A stretch of DNA of 64,000 nucleotides from Dermabacter vaginalis (GCF_001678905.1 NZ_CP012117.1:1178001-1242000), one strand, 5' to 3'. Positions 1 to 9,620 are shown, counted from the first letter of the stretch. Notes: a model not told the origin generated them from the sequence alone. Translations and numbers: made by a program.

Positions 1-394
1 CCTCGACCTGGGGGAGAACTTCGCGCCCGCCCTCGAGCTTGACAGCCTGCGCGCCTGCCTGCATGAGTTCGACTCCGTGGCGGACGGCTTCCTCAACGCT
101 TACCTGATACGTGCCGAACGCGAGGTCGGCAAGCACGAGCGGGCGCTCACATGAGCGGGCGACAGCACCCGTGAAGCGCACGATGTCCTCGTGCTTCGTG
201 TAGACGGTGGAGTCGTAACCGAGAACGGTGTTGCCCGCAGAATCACCCACGAGAAGCACGTCGATTCCGGCCTCGTCAAAGATGCTGGCGCTGAGAGTGT
301 CATAGCTTGTCAGCATCGTGATGGCCCGCCCCTCCTTCTTGAAGTCGCGAAGGGTGTGGGTTCGGATCTTGCGCGGGGTGACGCTCTCGCTCAC
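1..394 (-). CDS. panB: 3-methyl-2-oxobutanoate hydroxymethyltransferase (partial, C-terminus off window)
   Basis: PanB adds a hydroxymethyl group from 5,10-methylene-THF to 2-oxoisovalerate, the first committed step of pantothenate and coenzyme A synthesis in the cytosol. Only about the first 131 residues are in the window; the gene runs off the left edge. The translation shows MLTSYD, LLVGDSAGNTVLGYDST with the metal-binding Asp, LADLAFGTY and QAVKLEGG, all typical of the PanB TIM barrel. The start is GTG at 392-394 with an AAAGGA ribosome site just upstream. It is divergent from glnA2 across about 100 bp that must hold both promoters. The panB/glnA2/glnE neighbourhood matches mycobacteria. 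Confidence 0.93.
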   Translation of the reverse strand, partial: MSESVTPRKIRTHTLRDFKKEGRAITMLTSYDTLSASIFDEAGIDVLLVGDSAGNTVLGYDSTVYTKHEDIVRFTGAVARSCERPLVLADLAFGTYQVSVEEAVRHGVELMQAGAQAVKLEGGREVLPQVE

Positions 395-497
395 GTGATG
401 TCCTTTCGTGCGCGCCAAGTGCAGCGCGTTCGTCATCAGCGTATCCGGCCAAGCGCAGGACTTCAGAGGCGAGGCGGAGATGGGGCACAATTGATGT

Positions 498-1829
498 ATG
501 GAACGCCACCAGGATTCAGTGCTTCGGCAGGTCGAAGAGCAGGGGATTGACTACATCCGCCTATGGTTCAGCGATGTGGTGGGACGCCTCAAGTCAGTCG
601 TGATCTCGCCGCATGACCTCGAAAAAGCGTTCGATGAAGGCATTGGCATCGATGGCAGCGCGATTGAAGGGCTCACGCGCTCGTATGAGTCAGACATGCT
701 GCTTCGCCCCGATCCCTCGACTTTCCGCGTCATGGGTGCACCGCCAGGCGGTGAAACCGGCGTGATGATCTGTGATGTGTTCACCCCCGATTCAGAACCC
801 GCGGCATCGGATCCGCGCCGAGTCCTTCGCGACGCCCTCTCTCGCGCCGAGGCCAAGGGGCTTGAGTTCCTCACTCATCCCGAGGTGGAGTTCTACCTTT
901 TCAACCGGCGCTATGAAAAGGGAGTTCCCCTTGAGCCCGTCGATCAAGGTGGCTATTTCGACTACGTGCAACGGATCGATGGCAGCCGCTTCCGCCGCGA
1001 GGCGATGCAGGAACTCGAACGCATGAACATCCATGTCGAGTATTCCCATCACGAAGGCGGTCCCGGGCAAAATGAGATCGACCTCCGGTACGCTGATGCG
1101 CTCACGACCGCGGATAATTTGCTCACCCTTCGCGCCGTCGTCAAAGGCATCGCCCTTGCCGAAGGGAAGTTCGCGAGCTTCATGCCGAAGCCCATGATCG
1201 AACACCCCGGTAACGGCATGCACACGCATCTCTCGCTTTTCCATAACGGTACGAATATTTTCCACGAGCCGGGAGCCGAGTACGGGCTATCGCGCACCGC
1301 GCGTCACTTCATCGCGGGGCTCCTTGTGCACGCTCGCGAATACTCGATCCTCACGAACCAATTCGTCAACTCTTACAAGCGTTTGTGGGGCGAACAAGAG
1401 GCTCCGAGCTACATCGTGTGGGGTCACAACAACCGAAGTGCCCTCGTGCGCGTACCGTTCCACAAGCCAACGAAGGGAACCAGTTCTCGGGTGGAGTTTC
1501 GAGGTCTCGACTCGGCAGCGAATCCTTATCTCGCGTTCGCTGCGCTTCTCGGCGCTGGCCTCAAGGGCATCGAGGAGGAATACCCCCTCCCCGAAGGTGC
1601 GGAAGACACGGTTTGGGAACTCACCGAGCGCGAACGGCAAGCGATGGGCATCAAACCGCTTCCCTCCGACCTCTTGCGAGCCATCGAAAGTTTCGAGACT
1701 TCCGAGCTCATGGCCGAGATCCTCGGTGAGCAGGTGTTCGAGTACATCCTGCGCGATAAACGCCGCGAGTGGGAGGGCTATCGCCGCCAGGTGACCGAGT
1801 CTGAGCTCCGCACGACATTCGATATTTAA
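498..1829 (+). CDS. glnA2: type I glutamine synthetase paralogue (GlnA2-like)
   Basis: Cytosolic glutamine synthetase fold that ligates ammonia, or possibly another amine, to glutamate using ATP. At 443 residues it is the short GSI form without the 25-residue insertion of the beta class. Landmarks include GIDGSAIEGL, EVEFYLF, the metal ligands around HHEGGPGQNEIDLRY, NGMHTHLSLF, NNRSALVRVP and RVEFRGLDSAANPYLAF. At the place where GlnA1 has its adenylylation tyrosine, this protein has Trp373 (DTVWELTERE), so GlnE should not be able to modify it. It lies 7 bp upstream of glnE and probably shares its transcript. The symbol rests on synteny with mycobacterial glnA2. Some actinobacterial GlnA paralogues act on polyamines or ethanolamine instead, so substrate is not certain. 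Confidence 0.9.
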   Translation: MERHQDSVLRQVEEQGIDYIRLWFSDVVGRLKSVVISPHDLEKAFDEGIGIDGSAIEGLTRSYESDMLLRPDPSTFRVMGAPPGGETGVMICDVFTPDSEPAASDPRRVLRDALSRAEAKGLEFLTHPEVEFYLFNRRYEKGVPLEPVDQGGYFDYVQRIDGSRFRREAMQELERMNIHVEYSHHEGGPGQNEIDLRYADALTTADNLLTLRAVVKGIALAEGKFASFMPKPMIEHPGNGMHTHLSLFHNGTNIFHEPGAEYGLSRTARHFIAGLLVHAREYSILTNQFVNSYKRLWGEQEAPSYIVWGHNNRSALVRVPFHKPTKGTSSRVEFRGLDSAANPYLAFAALLGAGLKGIEEEYPLPEGAEDTVWELTERERQAMGIKPLPSDLLRAIESFETSELMAEILGEQVFEYILRDKRREWEGYRRQVTESELRTTFDI

Positions 1830-1836
1830 CAACCAC

Positions 1837-4809
1837 ATGAGGCTTGAGACCGGCGCGATCGAGGCCCTCCAATCCGGGGAGGCCGGGGGCGAGTTCACGC
1901 ACTTTGATCTCGCACGCCTTGGTTTTGTTCGAACGGACCGGAGCGCTGCGCTCCTCGCGAGCGCTTCACTCTCGTGTGTTCCGCCACAGCTCGTGCGGGC
2001 GATGGGGGCAGCGGCAGACCCTGACGAGGCTCTCCTCGGGCTCACCCGCCTTGCCGATGCGGCTCAGGCGGCGGGCCAGACCCACCAATTCGCGCGCGTC
2101 ATTGGCGACGAAAGACTCGGGCGCACCCTGGTGCTTGTGCTCGGCAGCTCGATCGCGCTCGGGGATGCTCTCGCGCGGCAGGTGAACGAGCTGGAGGAAA
2201 TTCTTCAATGTCCGACGCTTGACGGGCCCACGCGCGAGCGTTTTCGCGAGGTGATGCTGGCCGCCGTCGGCTCTGCCCCCTCGGCCGCGGTGCCCGTTGC
2301 TGCTCCCGGCCCCGAGCCGCGTAGGGCCTTTCGCCGCGCCTACTATTCTCTGCTCGCTCAAATAGCGGCCCGAGATGTGGGGGCGGAAGCTCCCGCGGAC
2401 AGCCAAGCCGAGATTTCGAGACTCCTTAGTGACCTCGCCGATGCCGCGCTTGAGGGCGCGCTCGCACTTGCCCGCGCCGCAACCGAGGGGCACGAGGCAG
2501 TGCGACTCGCGATCATCGCGATGGGGAAAACCGGGGCGCGCGAGCTCAACTATGCTTCCGACGTCGACGTGATGTACGTTGCGGAGCCGGCACACGAGGG
2601 TGTGAGCGAGGATGAGGTGACGAGGGTGGGAAGCGCACTCGCACGGGAACTCGCTCGAGTGTGCGAGGAGCGCACGGCCGACGGCAGCCTTTGGGCGATT
2701 GACGCGAACTTGCGGCCCGAGGGGCGCGATGGGGAACTCGTGCGGACGATCGATTCCTACGCTCGCTATTACCGAAAATGGGCCCGGACGTGGGAGTTTC
2801 AAGCGCTTCTCAAGGCTCGCGCCTGCGCGGGGGATCGCTTACTCGGTGAGCGATTTGAAGAGATCGCCACGCCGCTTGTGTGGCAGGCCTCCACACGCGA
2901 AGGGTTTGTTGACGACACACGCGCGATGCGCGCACGGGTGCTGGCACACGCCGATGCCGAACGCGATCTCAAGCTCGGCCGGGGTGGTCTTCGCGATATC
3001 GAATTTACGATTCAATTGCTCCAAATGGTGCACGGCCGCGCTGATGAAAATATCCGTGAGGCTGGAACACTTGACGCCCTCGACGCTCTCACGCGAGGCG
3101 GATACGTGGGCCGTGAGCATTCGGCCGCGCTCGCCGAAGCCTATCGATTCTTACGGGTGTGCGAACACCGGCTCCAAATGTGGCGCCTGCGGCGAACCCA
3201 CATGCTTCCCACCGGGGAGCGCGACATTCGGCGCCTTGCGCGCACAATCGGGGCGCAGCCGGCAAAACTTCCTGCCGAGATCGATACCGTGCGCCGGCGC
3301 GTGCGCCAGCTTCATGAGGAGATCTACTATCGCCCTCTCCTTGCGACCTCCGCAGGTCTCAGCGACGGGCAAATCGCCCTCAGTGCCGAAGCTCAGCGCG
3401 ATCGGCTCGAAGCGATCGGCTACCGCGATCCCAAGCGTGCTCTGCAACACATTGACGCGCTGACGAGGGGACTCAGCCGTGGGGCCGCGATCCAGAAACA
3501 GCTGCTTCCGGCCTTCCTCGAATGGTTCGCGGGGGGCGTTGATCCAGATCTGGGCCTACTGTCATTCCGCAGGCTTTCCGAGACTCTTCGCGAAACCCAT
3601 TGGTTTCTCGGCATGTTGCGCGACTCGGGGGTTGCTGCCGAACGGCTTACGCATATCCTCTCGAGTTCACGCTACGTTGGCGAACAGCTCGAACAGCACC
3701 CGAATACCGTGCGCTGGCTATCGAACGATGCCCAGTTGCAACCCCTTACGCGGGCACAGATCACGCAAGAACTCGACTCGATCGCGGGCCTGGCCACGAG
3801 CGACGAACACGTGATTGACGCCCTTCGTGGTGTGCGCGCACGCGAGATCGTCAGAATCTGCCTCGCCCACCTCTCGGGCGTCCTTGATCTGCGGGAACTC
3901 GCCCGGGCTCTGACTGACCTCGCGGAGGCGATCCTCGCCTTTACCGTGACCCGCGTAAGTGCTGAGGCGGACGTTGCGCTTTGCGTGATAGCCATGGGCT
4001 CCTTCGGCGCGGGGGAGATGGGCTATTCTTCCGATGCCGATGTGCAGTTCGTGTGCGAAGGCAACCTCGAGGTCGCGACCCGGATCGCCGCCCGCGTGCA
4101 AAAGATCCTCAATGCCCCCGCCTCGGGCATCAACATGCGCGTCAATGCCGATCTGCGACCGGAAGGCCGCTCAGGCCCACTCGTGCGCACGCGCACGAGT
4201 TTCGAGGACTATTACGCGCATCATGCCGAGAGATGGGAACGCCAGGCGCTTTTGCGCGCTCGGTGCGTTTCCGGCCCCAAAGACCTCTGTGAAACGCTCA
4301 CCGCGATCATGGACCGCGAGCGCTATCGCCCCGGTGGGATGGACGCGCACGAGCGCCGAGACTTCGCTCGCATGAAAGCCCGCATCGAAGGAGAGCGACT
4401 GCCGCGTGGCGTGAGGCCGAGCCATCACCTCAAACTGGGGCGGGGTGGAACGACCGACGTCGAATGGTGCGTACAGCGACTACTGCTTGAACACGCGGGA
4501 AACGACGAGAGCCTGCGTACCGTCGGAACCCTCGACGCCCTCGCAGCCCTCGAGAGCGCCGGGCACCTCACTCCTTCCGATGCACTCGCGCTTCGCCGCG
4601 CCTGGCTGCTGGCATGGGAGTTGCGGCGAGCGCTCTTTTTGTGGCGCGGTCGCGAGAGCGATGTTCTTCCTACCGACCTCGTTGACCTGAACGCTATCGC
4701 CACCCTCGTCCGCGAGCCCGTGGAGAATGCCCGTGCGATCGAGGAGAGATACCTCAAAGTGACGCGCCACTCGCGCCAGGTCGCCGAACGCCTGATCTTT
4801 GACGAGTAG
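1837..4809 (+). CDS. glnE: bifunctional glutamine synthetase adenylyltransferase/deadenylylase
   Basis: GlnE adds AMP to, or removes it from, a tyrosine of glutamine synthetase according to nitrogen status. The 990-residue protein has the expected two tandem nucleotidyltransferase halves. The first carries GKTGARELNYASDVDV near residues 230-245 and LKLGRGGLRDIEF. The second carries GSFGAGEMGYSSDADVQFV from residue 721 and LKLGRGGTTDVEW. Both Asp-x-Asp metal sites (242/244 and 733/735) are intact, so both activities should be present. The ATG start follows the glnA2 stop by 7 bp. The likely target is GlnA1 on the opposite strand (Tyr402), because GlnA2 lacks the tyrosine. Confidence 0.95.
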   Translation: MRLETGAIEALQSGEAGGEFTHFDLARLGFVRTDRSAALLASASLSCVPPQLVRAMGAAADPDEALLGLTRLADAAQAAGQTHQFARVIGDERLGRTLVLVLGSSIALGDALARQVNELEEILQCPTLDGPTRERFREVMLAAVGSAPSAAVPVAAPGPEPRRAFRRAYYSLLAQIAARDVGAEAPADSQAEISRLLSDLADAALEGALALARAATEGHEAVRLAIIAMGKTGARELNYASDVDVMYVAEPAHEGVSEDEVTRVGSALARELARVCEERTADGSLWAIDANLRPEGRDGELVRTIDSYARYYRKWARTWEFQALLKARACAGDRLLGERFEEIATPLVWQASTREGFVDDTRAMRARVLAHADAERDLKLGRGGLRDIEFTIQLLQMVHGRADENIREAGTLDALDALTRGGYVGREHSAALAEAYRFLRVCEHRLQMWRLRRTHMLPTGERDIRRLARTIGAQPAKLPAEIDTVRRRVRQLHEEIYYRPLLATSAGLSDGQIALSAEAQRDRLEAIGYRDPKRALQHIDALTRGLSRGAAIQKQLLPAFLEWFAGGVDPDLGLLSFRRLSETLRETHWFLGMLRDSGVAAERLTHILSSSRYVGEQLEQHPNTVRWLSNDAQLQPLTRAQITQELDSIAGLATSDEHVIDALRGVRAREIVRICLAHLSGVLDLRELARALTDLAEAILAFTVTRVSAEADVALCVIAMGSFGAGEMGYSSDADVQFVCEGNLEVATRIAARVQKILNAPASGINMRVNADLRPEGRSGPLVRTRTSFEDYYAHHAERWERQALLRARCVSGPKDLCETLTAIMDRERYRPGGMDAHERRDFARMKARIEGERLPRGVRPSHHLKLGRGGTTDVEWCVQRLLLEHAGNDESLRTVGTLDALAALESAGHLTPSDALALRRAWLLAWELRRALFLWRGRESDVLPTDLVDLNAIATLVREPVENARAIEERYLKVTRHSRQVAERLIFDE

Positions 4810-4821
4810 CCTGAAAGGGCT

Positions 4822-5721
4822 ATGACCTCACCCGAACTGAGCGCTCAAACCCCGCGCGGCCGCATGTACCGGATGGAACCCGGAGGGAAACTCGTCCACC
4901 CATCCATCACCACTGTCGCCGGGATGCGCGCGAAAGACCACCTTAATGGCTGGTACGCGCGTATGGCTTCGAAACGCGCGCTTGAGATGTTCTCGTATCT
5001 CGATCGCAACCCCTCACGCGCCTTTGACGAAATCCGGCGCGTGAACCGCAACAGCTGGACCACCCAAAAGCGCATTGCCGAAGCAGCACCCGACTACACG
5101 AAAACAACCGCGGATTTCGGCACCTACGTTCACGCGCTATGCGAAGCATGGGAACGCTCGGGAGAGCGGCCCACCGAGTCCGACATGCGTGAACTCGCGA
5201 CAGAGATGCGCAGCGGGGGAGACCTCCTGAGCATGGAAACGAACCTCGGTGAGCTCGTGGGGCGAGCGAACGTTCGGCTCGACGGCTTTGCGGGGTTTCT
5301 CGAGGATTTCCAACCGGAATTCGTCGAGATCGAACAAACAGTGGTGAACCGCACCGTCGGCTACGCCGGCACTACCGATGCCATTGTGAAAATCGGGAAC
5401 ACGCTGCTCACGGGTGACATCAAGACGTCGAAGAAGGTTCGTGGCGACTACGCTCTCCAGGGCGTTGCCGTCATGAGGGCCGAAAACCTCCTCGACAATG
5501 ACGGAACCTTGCGCGAGATGCCCGAACTCACGGGCGCGTTCATCATTCACCTGCCGGAAACGGGCGGGTACAGCGCGGTGCCGCTGCGCACATCCGACGC
5601 TGAGTGGGAAACGTTTAAAGCCCTGCGAAAAGCGTGGGACTTCGAGCCCGACGACTGCGCGCTCAGCGAAGCACAGAGCCCGAAGGAACTGCTGCTTACG
5701 CTCCTAAACGCGAAGCTCTAG
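4822..5721 (+). CDS. orphan PD-(D/E)XK-type nuclease, phage exonuclease-like
   Basis: A 299-residue protein with a RecB/Cas4-like nuclease core. An N-terminal HPSITTVAGM...WYARMAS segment resembles the opening of actinophage exonucleases. It is followed by His104 in FGTYVHALCE, Asp186 in YAGTTDAIV, Asp199 and Lys201 in LTGDIKTSK, and Gln213 in YALQGVAVM. These are the order and spacing of the H, GxxD, DxK and QxxxY motifs of the superfamily, so the active site looks complete. No Cys cluster is seen, so it is not an iron-sulfur Cas4. The ATG lies 12 bp after glnE behind GAAAGGG and should be cotranscribed. In mycobacteria glnE and glnA1 are direct neighbours, so this gene looks inserted. Exact substrate unknown. 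Confidence 0.7.
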   Translation: MTSPELSAQTPRGRMYRMEPGGKLVHPSITTVAGMRAKDHLNGWYARMASKRALEMFSYLDRNPSRAFDEIRRVNRNSWTTQKRIAEAAPDYTKTTADFGTYVHALCEAWERSGERPTESDMRELATEMRSGGDLLSMETNLGELVGRANVRLDGFAGFLEDFQPEFVEIEQTVVNRTVGYAGTTDAIVKIGNTLLTGDIKTSKKVRGDYALQGVAVMRAENLLDNDGTLREMPELTGAFIIHLPETGGYSAVPLRTSDAEWETFKALRKAWDFEPDDCALSEAQSPKELLLTLLNAKL

Positions 5722-5734
5722 CGCGAAGCCCCAC

Positions 5735-5743
5735 TTATCCACT
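5735..5743 (+). promoter_or_regulatory. near-consensus DnaA box
   Basis: TTATCCACT matches the DnaA box TTATNCACA in eight of nine positions. It lies in the 28-bp gap between the converging nuclease and glnA1 genes. Single near-matches are expected by chance in a window this size, so functional weight is low. Confidence 0.15.
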
Positions 5744-5749
5744 TGCGGT

Positions 5750-7174
5750 CTAGAGATCGTAGTAGAGCTCGAACTCGTAGGGGTGGGGGCGAAGCCTGAA
5801 GGGCTCAACCTCAAACTCGCGCTTGTAGGCGATCCACGTGGTAATGAGATCCTCCGGGAACACATCGCCCTCGGTCAGGAAGTCGTGATCACGCTCAAGC
5901 TCATCGAGCGCTTCCTCGAGTGAGGCCGGGAGGGTCTTGATGTCCGCATGCTCTTCCGGCGGAAGCTCGTAGAGGTCTTTGTCGATCGGCTCGGGAGGTT
6001 CGATGCGGTTCCTGATGCCGTCGATGCCAGCCATGAGTTGGGCAGCAAAAGCCAGGTACGGATTTGCCGACGGATCCGGGGCACGGAATTCGAGGCGCTT
6101 GGCCTTCGCAGAGTTGCCCGTGACCGGGATGCGAATCGCCGCGGAACGGTTCCTTGCCGAATACACCATGTTGACGGGGGCTTCGAAGCCCGGCACGAGG
6201 CGCTTAAACGAATTCACCGTGGGGTTGGTGAAGGCCGTGAGAGCGGGGGAGTGCTCGATCAAGCCTCCAATGTACCAACGGGCGAGATCCGAAAGCCCGC
6301 CGTAGCCACTCTCGTCGTAGAAGAGTGGCTCACCGTTCTTCCAGAGCGACTGATGGCAGTGCATTCCCGAGCCGTTGTCTCCAAAGATCGGCTTCGGCAT
6401 GAACGTTGCCGAGCGCCCATTTTCCCACGCAACGTTCTTGATGACGTACTTGAACTTCATGACGTCATCGGCAGCCTGCAAAAGCGTGGAAAAGCGGTAA
6501 TTGATCTCTTGCTGGCCTCCCGTGCCAACCTCGTGGTGGGCGCGCTCCACCTCGAGACCCACTTCGTCGAGCACGCGCACCATCTCATCACGCAAATCGG
6601 CCATTTGGTCTACGGGAGCCACGGGGAAGTAACCGCCTTTCATTGCGGTTTTGTAGCCCTGATTCCCAAACTCTTCTTCGCGGCCCGTGTTCCACGCGGC
6701 CTCGTTCGAGTCGATCTCGTAAAACGCGCCGTTCGCTTCCGTCTGATAGCGGATAGAGTCGAAAATGTAGAACTCGGCTTCGGCGGCAAAGAAGGCGGTG
6801 TCGGCAATACCGGTTGAACGAAGGTATTCCTCAGCTTTCGCAGCGACGGTTCGCGGGTCGCGGCTGTAAGGAGCATCGGTGAAGGGATCGACGATCGCGT
6901 AATTGATCACGAGGGTCTTCTGATCGCGGAACGGGTCCACGTAGGCCGTGCTGAGGTCCGGGATAAGTTTCATATCGGATTCGTGAATGGCCTGGAACCC
7001 GCGAATCGAGGAACCGTCGAACAGCTGTCCCTCGGCGATTGCTTCTTCGTCAAAGGTTTTCGCGGGAACATTGAAGTGCTGCATGACGCCGGGGAGATCG
7101 CAGAAGCGAATATCAATGAACTTGACATCCTCTTCCTCGATGAACTTCACGGCTTCGCTGGGATTGCTGAACAC
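5750..7174 (-). CDS. glnA: glutamine synthetase, type I beta, adenylylatable
   Basis: Main ammonium-assimilating glutamine synthetase (474 residues, the length of the GSI-beta class). It shows [65 protein letters not shown] and [17 protein letters not shown]. Tyr402 in [10 protein letters not shown] is the conserved site that GlnE adenylylates. The GTG start (7172-7174) has GGAGG six bases upstream, which fixes the start. The gene is divergent from the RDD protein and converges on the nuclease gene. The 113-bp upstream gap should carry the nitrogen-responsive promoter; GTAAAC and GTTAAC elements are visible there, but I cannot assign a GlnR or AmtR site with confidence. Confidence 0.97.
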   Translation of the reverse strand: MFSNPSEAVKFIEEEDVKFIDIRFCDLPGVMQHFNVPAKTFDEEAIAEGQLFDGSSIRGFQAIHESDMKLIPDLSTAYVDPFRDQKTLVINYAIVDPFTDAPYSRDPRTVAAKAEEYLRSTGIADTAFFAAEAEFYIFDSIRYQTEANGAFYEIDSNEAAWNTGREEEFGNQGYKTAMKGGYFPVAPVDQMADLRDEMVRVLDEVGLEVERAHHEVGTGGQQEINYRFSTLLQAADDVMKFKYVIKNVAWENGRSATFMPKPIFGDNGSGMHCHQSLWKNGEPLFYDESGYGGLSDLARWYIGGLIEHSPALTAFTNPTVNSFKRLVPGFEAPVNMVYSARNRSAAIRIPVTGNSAKAKRLEFRAPDPSANPYLAFAAQLMAGIDGIRNRIEPPEPIDKDLYELPPEEHADIKTLPASLEEALDELERDHDFLTEGDVFPEDLITTWIAYKREFEVEPFRLRPHPYEFELYYDL

Positions 7175-7287
7175 GTATCCTCCGTCCGTGCTGAGCGCAC
7201 GTTAACTTTGAGCAGTTGCCTCTCCTAGTTTACGTCCACCCACGTCGGGGTTTGCCTCACGCACGGCCGCGAACGTACGGTTTTGGA

Positions 7288-7722
7288 ATGAATCGCCCCA
7301 TAAATAGTGACGAGTCAGTCGAAAACGACGCCCAAGCAGGGGCGCATCCCGGCGACGTTTTTGGCCTTCCCGACCGCGGCAGACAATCCATTGCGCCGTT
7401 GCCGCGGCGTTTCCTCTCCATGTGTCTCGACTGGGCAGCCGCGGCAGCCGTGTCCTTTCTCGCCTTTCACTATGACCCGCTTGCCACTCTCGCGCTGTTC
7501 CTCGCACAGGTCATCGTGATGCAGACACTTTTTGGCGCAAGCCTCGGCCAATTCCTGACCGGGCTTCGCGTTCTGCCCGTGACTGGGCGCTCGCCCATGC
7601 TCCTGCGCGCCCTCGTACGTAGTGCCATCATGCTGAGCGTGATCAGCGCGTTCGTGGTGAACGAGAACAGGCAGACTCTCCACGACCTCGTCGCGGGGGT
7701 CGTTGTCGTGCGCTCTCAATAA
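7288..7722 (+). CDS. RDD-family membrane protein
   Basis: A 144-residue integral membrane protein. After a polar N-terminus of about 45 residues come PLPRRFLSMCLDW, where an Arg-Asp pair spaced as in RDD proteins sits in the first membrane segment, a second segment ending in GASLGQFLTGLRVL, and a C-terminal NRQTLHDLVAGVVVV. Family function is unknown; some members are implicated in ion transport. The ATG at 7288 is preferred over an upstream in-frame start at 7216 because the extra 24 residues are not hydrophobic or conserved-looking and would lie in the glnA promoter. The RDD gene beside glnA and DUF4191 is conserved in actinobacteria. Confidence 0.85.
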   Translation: MNRPINSDESVENDAQAGAHPGDVFGLPDRGRQSIAPLPRRFLSMCLDWAAAAAVSFLAFHYDPLATLALFLAQVIVMQTLFGASLGQFLTGLRVLPVTGRSPMLLRALVRSAIMLSVISAFVVNENRQTLHDLVAGVVVVRSQ

Positions 7723-7725
7723 GCA

Positions 7726-7757
7726 TCGCCCCCAGCGGCCTGTGCCGAAGGGGGCGA
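7726..7757. terminator. bidirectional terminator-like hairpin
   Basis: TCGCCCCC and GGGGGCGA form an 8-bp outer stem, and CGGC/GCCG an inner stem with loop CTGT. It lies between the converging RDD and DUF4191 genes. No long T tract follows on either side. Confidence 0.6.
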
Positions 7758-7777
7758 ATACGCAGGTGCCGGTCGGC

Positions 7778-8491
7778 TCAGCGACCGCGCATAGCCTTGC
7801 GATTGGGGCGAGCGCGCATGGGATCGACGCCTTTGGGGATGGCCTGACGAACGGGATTGGGCAAGGCCCGGAGGCGTCGGCCAATCTCGCCGGCTTCCGC
7901 TTTCGTGAGCTCATTCTTCATGGCGGTCAGGTGCCGGTTGAGCTTCGGAAGCGGCACTTCGCCCTCGCCGTGGCCCACATACACCGCGTGCACCGGAACG
8001 TTCGGGAACATGCGGTTCATGCGCTTGACTTCCTTACTCATGAGCTTTCGCGAACCACCGCCGGAGCCCTCCGACACGAGTGCAATGCCCTTGCGGCCAC
8101 TCGCACGAAAAAGCATCGAACGACTGCGAGCATCGAATGCCGCAGGATCCTGCTCAACATTCCACCCTCGCGAAATCTGCTGCATCACGGCAATCGCGGC
8201 ACCGGGCTGATCCTCGATCTTCGAGTACGTGGCTTTCTGTGCCCTGCGGCCAAGGATGATCATCGCAAGGAGAAGGCCGAAACCGAGACCGATGAAGGCT
8301 CCGTAGATCGGGTGGCCGAAGGCCCCGAAAATGAGAGCGAGCAGGACGGTGAGGCCCACGATCGAGAGAATCATGAGCGGTGCCGTCGAGCGATCGTACG
8401 CCTGAGTTTCTTTGAAGACGTCGATCGTCTGCCGGATGCGGCCGGGCTTCTTCGTCTTAGCGGGGGCGTCGGTCGTGTTCTTGCGTGCCAT
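7778..8491 (-). CDS. DUF4191 membrane protein
   Basis: A 237-residue protein of the actinobacterial DUF4191 family (mycobacterial homologue next to lipA). A basic N-terminus is followed by two membrane segments (about residues 42-62 and 68-85), then a conserved cytoplasmic part with LGRRAQKATYSKIEDQPGAA, RGWNVEQDPAAFD and an LVSEG...SRKLMSKEVKR segment. The C-terminus is Arg/Pro rich. Function is unknown. Start ATG at 8489-8491. It is the last gene of a lipB-lipA-DUF4191 run on the minus strand, 67 bp after lipA, which suggests cotranscription but not a proven role in lipoylation. Confidence 0.9.
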   Translation of the reverse strand: MARKNTTDAPAKTKKPGRIRQTIDVFKETQAYDRSTAPLMILSIVGLTVLLALIFGAFGHPIYGAFIGLGFGLLLAMIILGRRAQKATYSKIEDQPGAAIAVMQQISRGWNVEQDPAAFDARSRSMLFRASGRKGIALVSEGSGGGSRKLMSKEVKRMNRMFPNVPVHAVYVGHGEGEVPLPKLNRHLTAMKNELTKAEAGEIGRRLRALPNPVRQAIPKGVDPMRARPNRKAMRGR

Positions 8492-8558
8492 TAATCCTTG
8501 TCCTTAGCGCGGTGCGGGTGGTTCGAAAACCATCCTCAAGCATAACCGGGAAATGAGC

Positions 8559-9620
8559 CTAAGCCGTTGCCGAAACCTTCCGCTCAGCACGCTCCCTGTC
8601 ACGCTTTTCACGTGCGGCCTGGCGCTCCACCACGCTCGTGGCTTCCTGGAGGGCGGGCGCCGAGGAATTGAGGTGCGAGAGTTCCTCGGGAATCTCGCGG
8701 CCAAGTTTCTCCATCGCCTGAGCCCACAGCCGGCCGGCGCGATACGACGAACGCACCATGGGCCCGGCCATGATCCCCGCGAAGCCCATTTCATAACCTG
8801 CCTCGGAGAGTTCGAGGAACTCTTGCGGCTTCACCCAGCGATCGATCGGGTGATGAAGTTTCGAGGGGCGCAAATACTGGGTGAGGGTGAGAATCTCGCA
8901 ACCGTTGTCGCGAAGATCCTGCATAGCTGAAAGAATCTCGCTCGTTTCCTCCCCCATACCAAGGATGAGGTTCGACTTCGTGATCATCCCGTTCGCCTTC
9001 GCATCGGCGATGACGCCGAGGCTGCGCTCGTAACGGAAGGCCGGACGAATCTTTTTGAAGATGCGAGGCACGGTTTCGAGGTTGTGACCGAAGACTTCGG
9101 GCTTCGAGTCGTAGACCTGCTGCATCGCGCTCGAATCACCCTTGATGTCGTCGATGAGGAGTTCCACGCCCGTACCCGGGCTGATGGCGTGGATCTGGCG
9201 GCAGGTCTCGGCAAAGAGCCCCGCGGCACCGTCTTCGAGATCATCGCGGGCCACCCCTGTCACGGTCGCGTACTTGAGGCCCATTTCCTTGATGGAAGTG
9301 GCGACCTTGAAAGGTTCGGCAGGGTCGATCGCTTGTGGTTTGCCGCTTGCGATGTCGCAAAAATCGCAGCGGCGCGTGCACGTGTCGCCGCCGATCAAGA
9401 AGGTCGCCTCGCGATCCTCCCAACACTCAAAGATGTTGGGGCATCCCGCTTCTTCGCACACCGTGTGCAAGCCGCGTGAATGCACGCGCTTCTTCATATC
9501 GGTGTACTCGGGGCCCATGTTTGCCGTGGTTTTGATCCAGCTAGGTTTGCGTTCGATCGGGGTTTCCGCATTGCGGGCCTCGACCCTGAGAAGGCGTCGT
9601 CCTTGGGGTTCAACTGCCAC
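8559..9620 (-). CDS. lipA: lipoyl synthase (radical SAM)
   Basis: LipA inserts two sulfurs at C6 and C8 of protein-bound octanoyl groups to make lipoyl cofactor. The 353-residue protein has both iron-sulfur clusters: the auxiliary cluster cysteines at 55, 60 and 66 ([12 protein letters not shown]) and the radical SAM triad CTRRCDFC at 81, 85 and 88. The SAM-binding and barrel segments [11 protein letters not shown] and NLILGMGEE are also present. The GTG start is preceded by AGGAGAG. Its products serve the two lipoyl domains of SucB encoded 2 kb away, and Lpd reoxidises them. A charged C-terminal tail ([16 protein letters not shown]) is longer than in many homologues. Confidence 0.97.
   Translation of the reverse strand: MAVEPQGRRLLRVEARNAETPIERKPSWIKTTANMGPEYTDMKKRVHSRGLHTVCEEAGCPNIFECWEDREATFLIGGDTCTRRCDFCDIASGKPQAIDPAEPFKVATSIKEMGLKYATVTGVARDDLEDGAAGLFAETCRQIHAISPGTGVELLIDDIKGDSSAMQQVYDSKPEVFGHNLETVPRIFKKIRPAFRYERSLGVIADAKANGMITKSNLILGMGEETSEILSAMQDLRDNGCEILTLTQYLRPSKLHHPIDRWVKPQEFLELSEAGYEMGFAGIMAGPMVRSSYRAGRLWAQAMEKLGREIPEELSHLNSSAPALQEATSVVERQAAREKRDRERAERKVSATA

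Noticed and set aside
1287-2045. Long minus-strand open frame opposite glnA2 and glnE
   Set aside because: It mirrors codon bias of the real genes, has no ribosome site and no recognisable product.
4822-5721. Iron-sulfur Cas4 or CRISPR adaptation gene
   Set aside because: No cysteine cluster in the protein and no CRISPR repeat-spacer pattern anywhere in the window.
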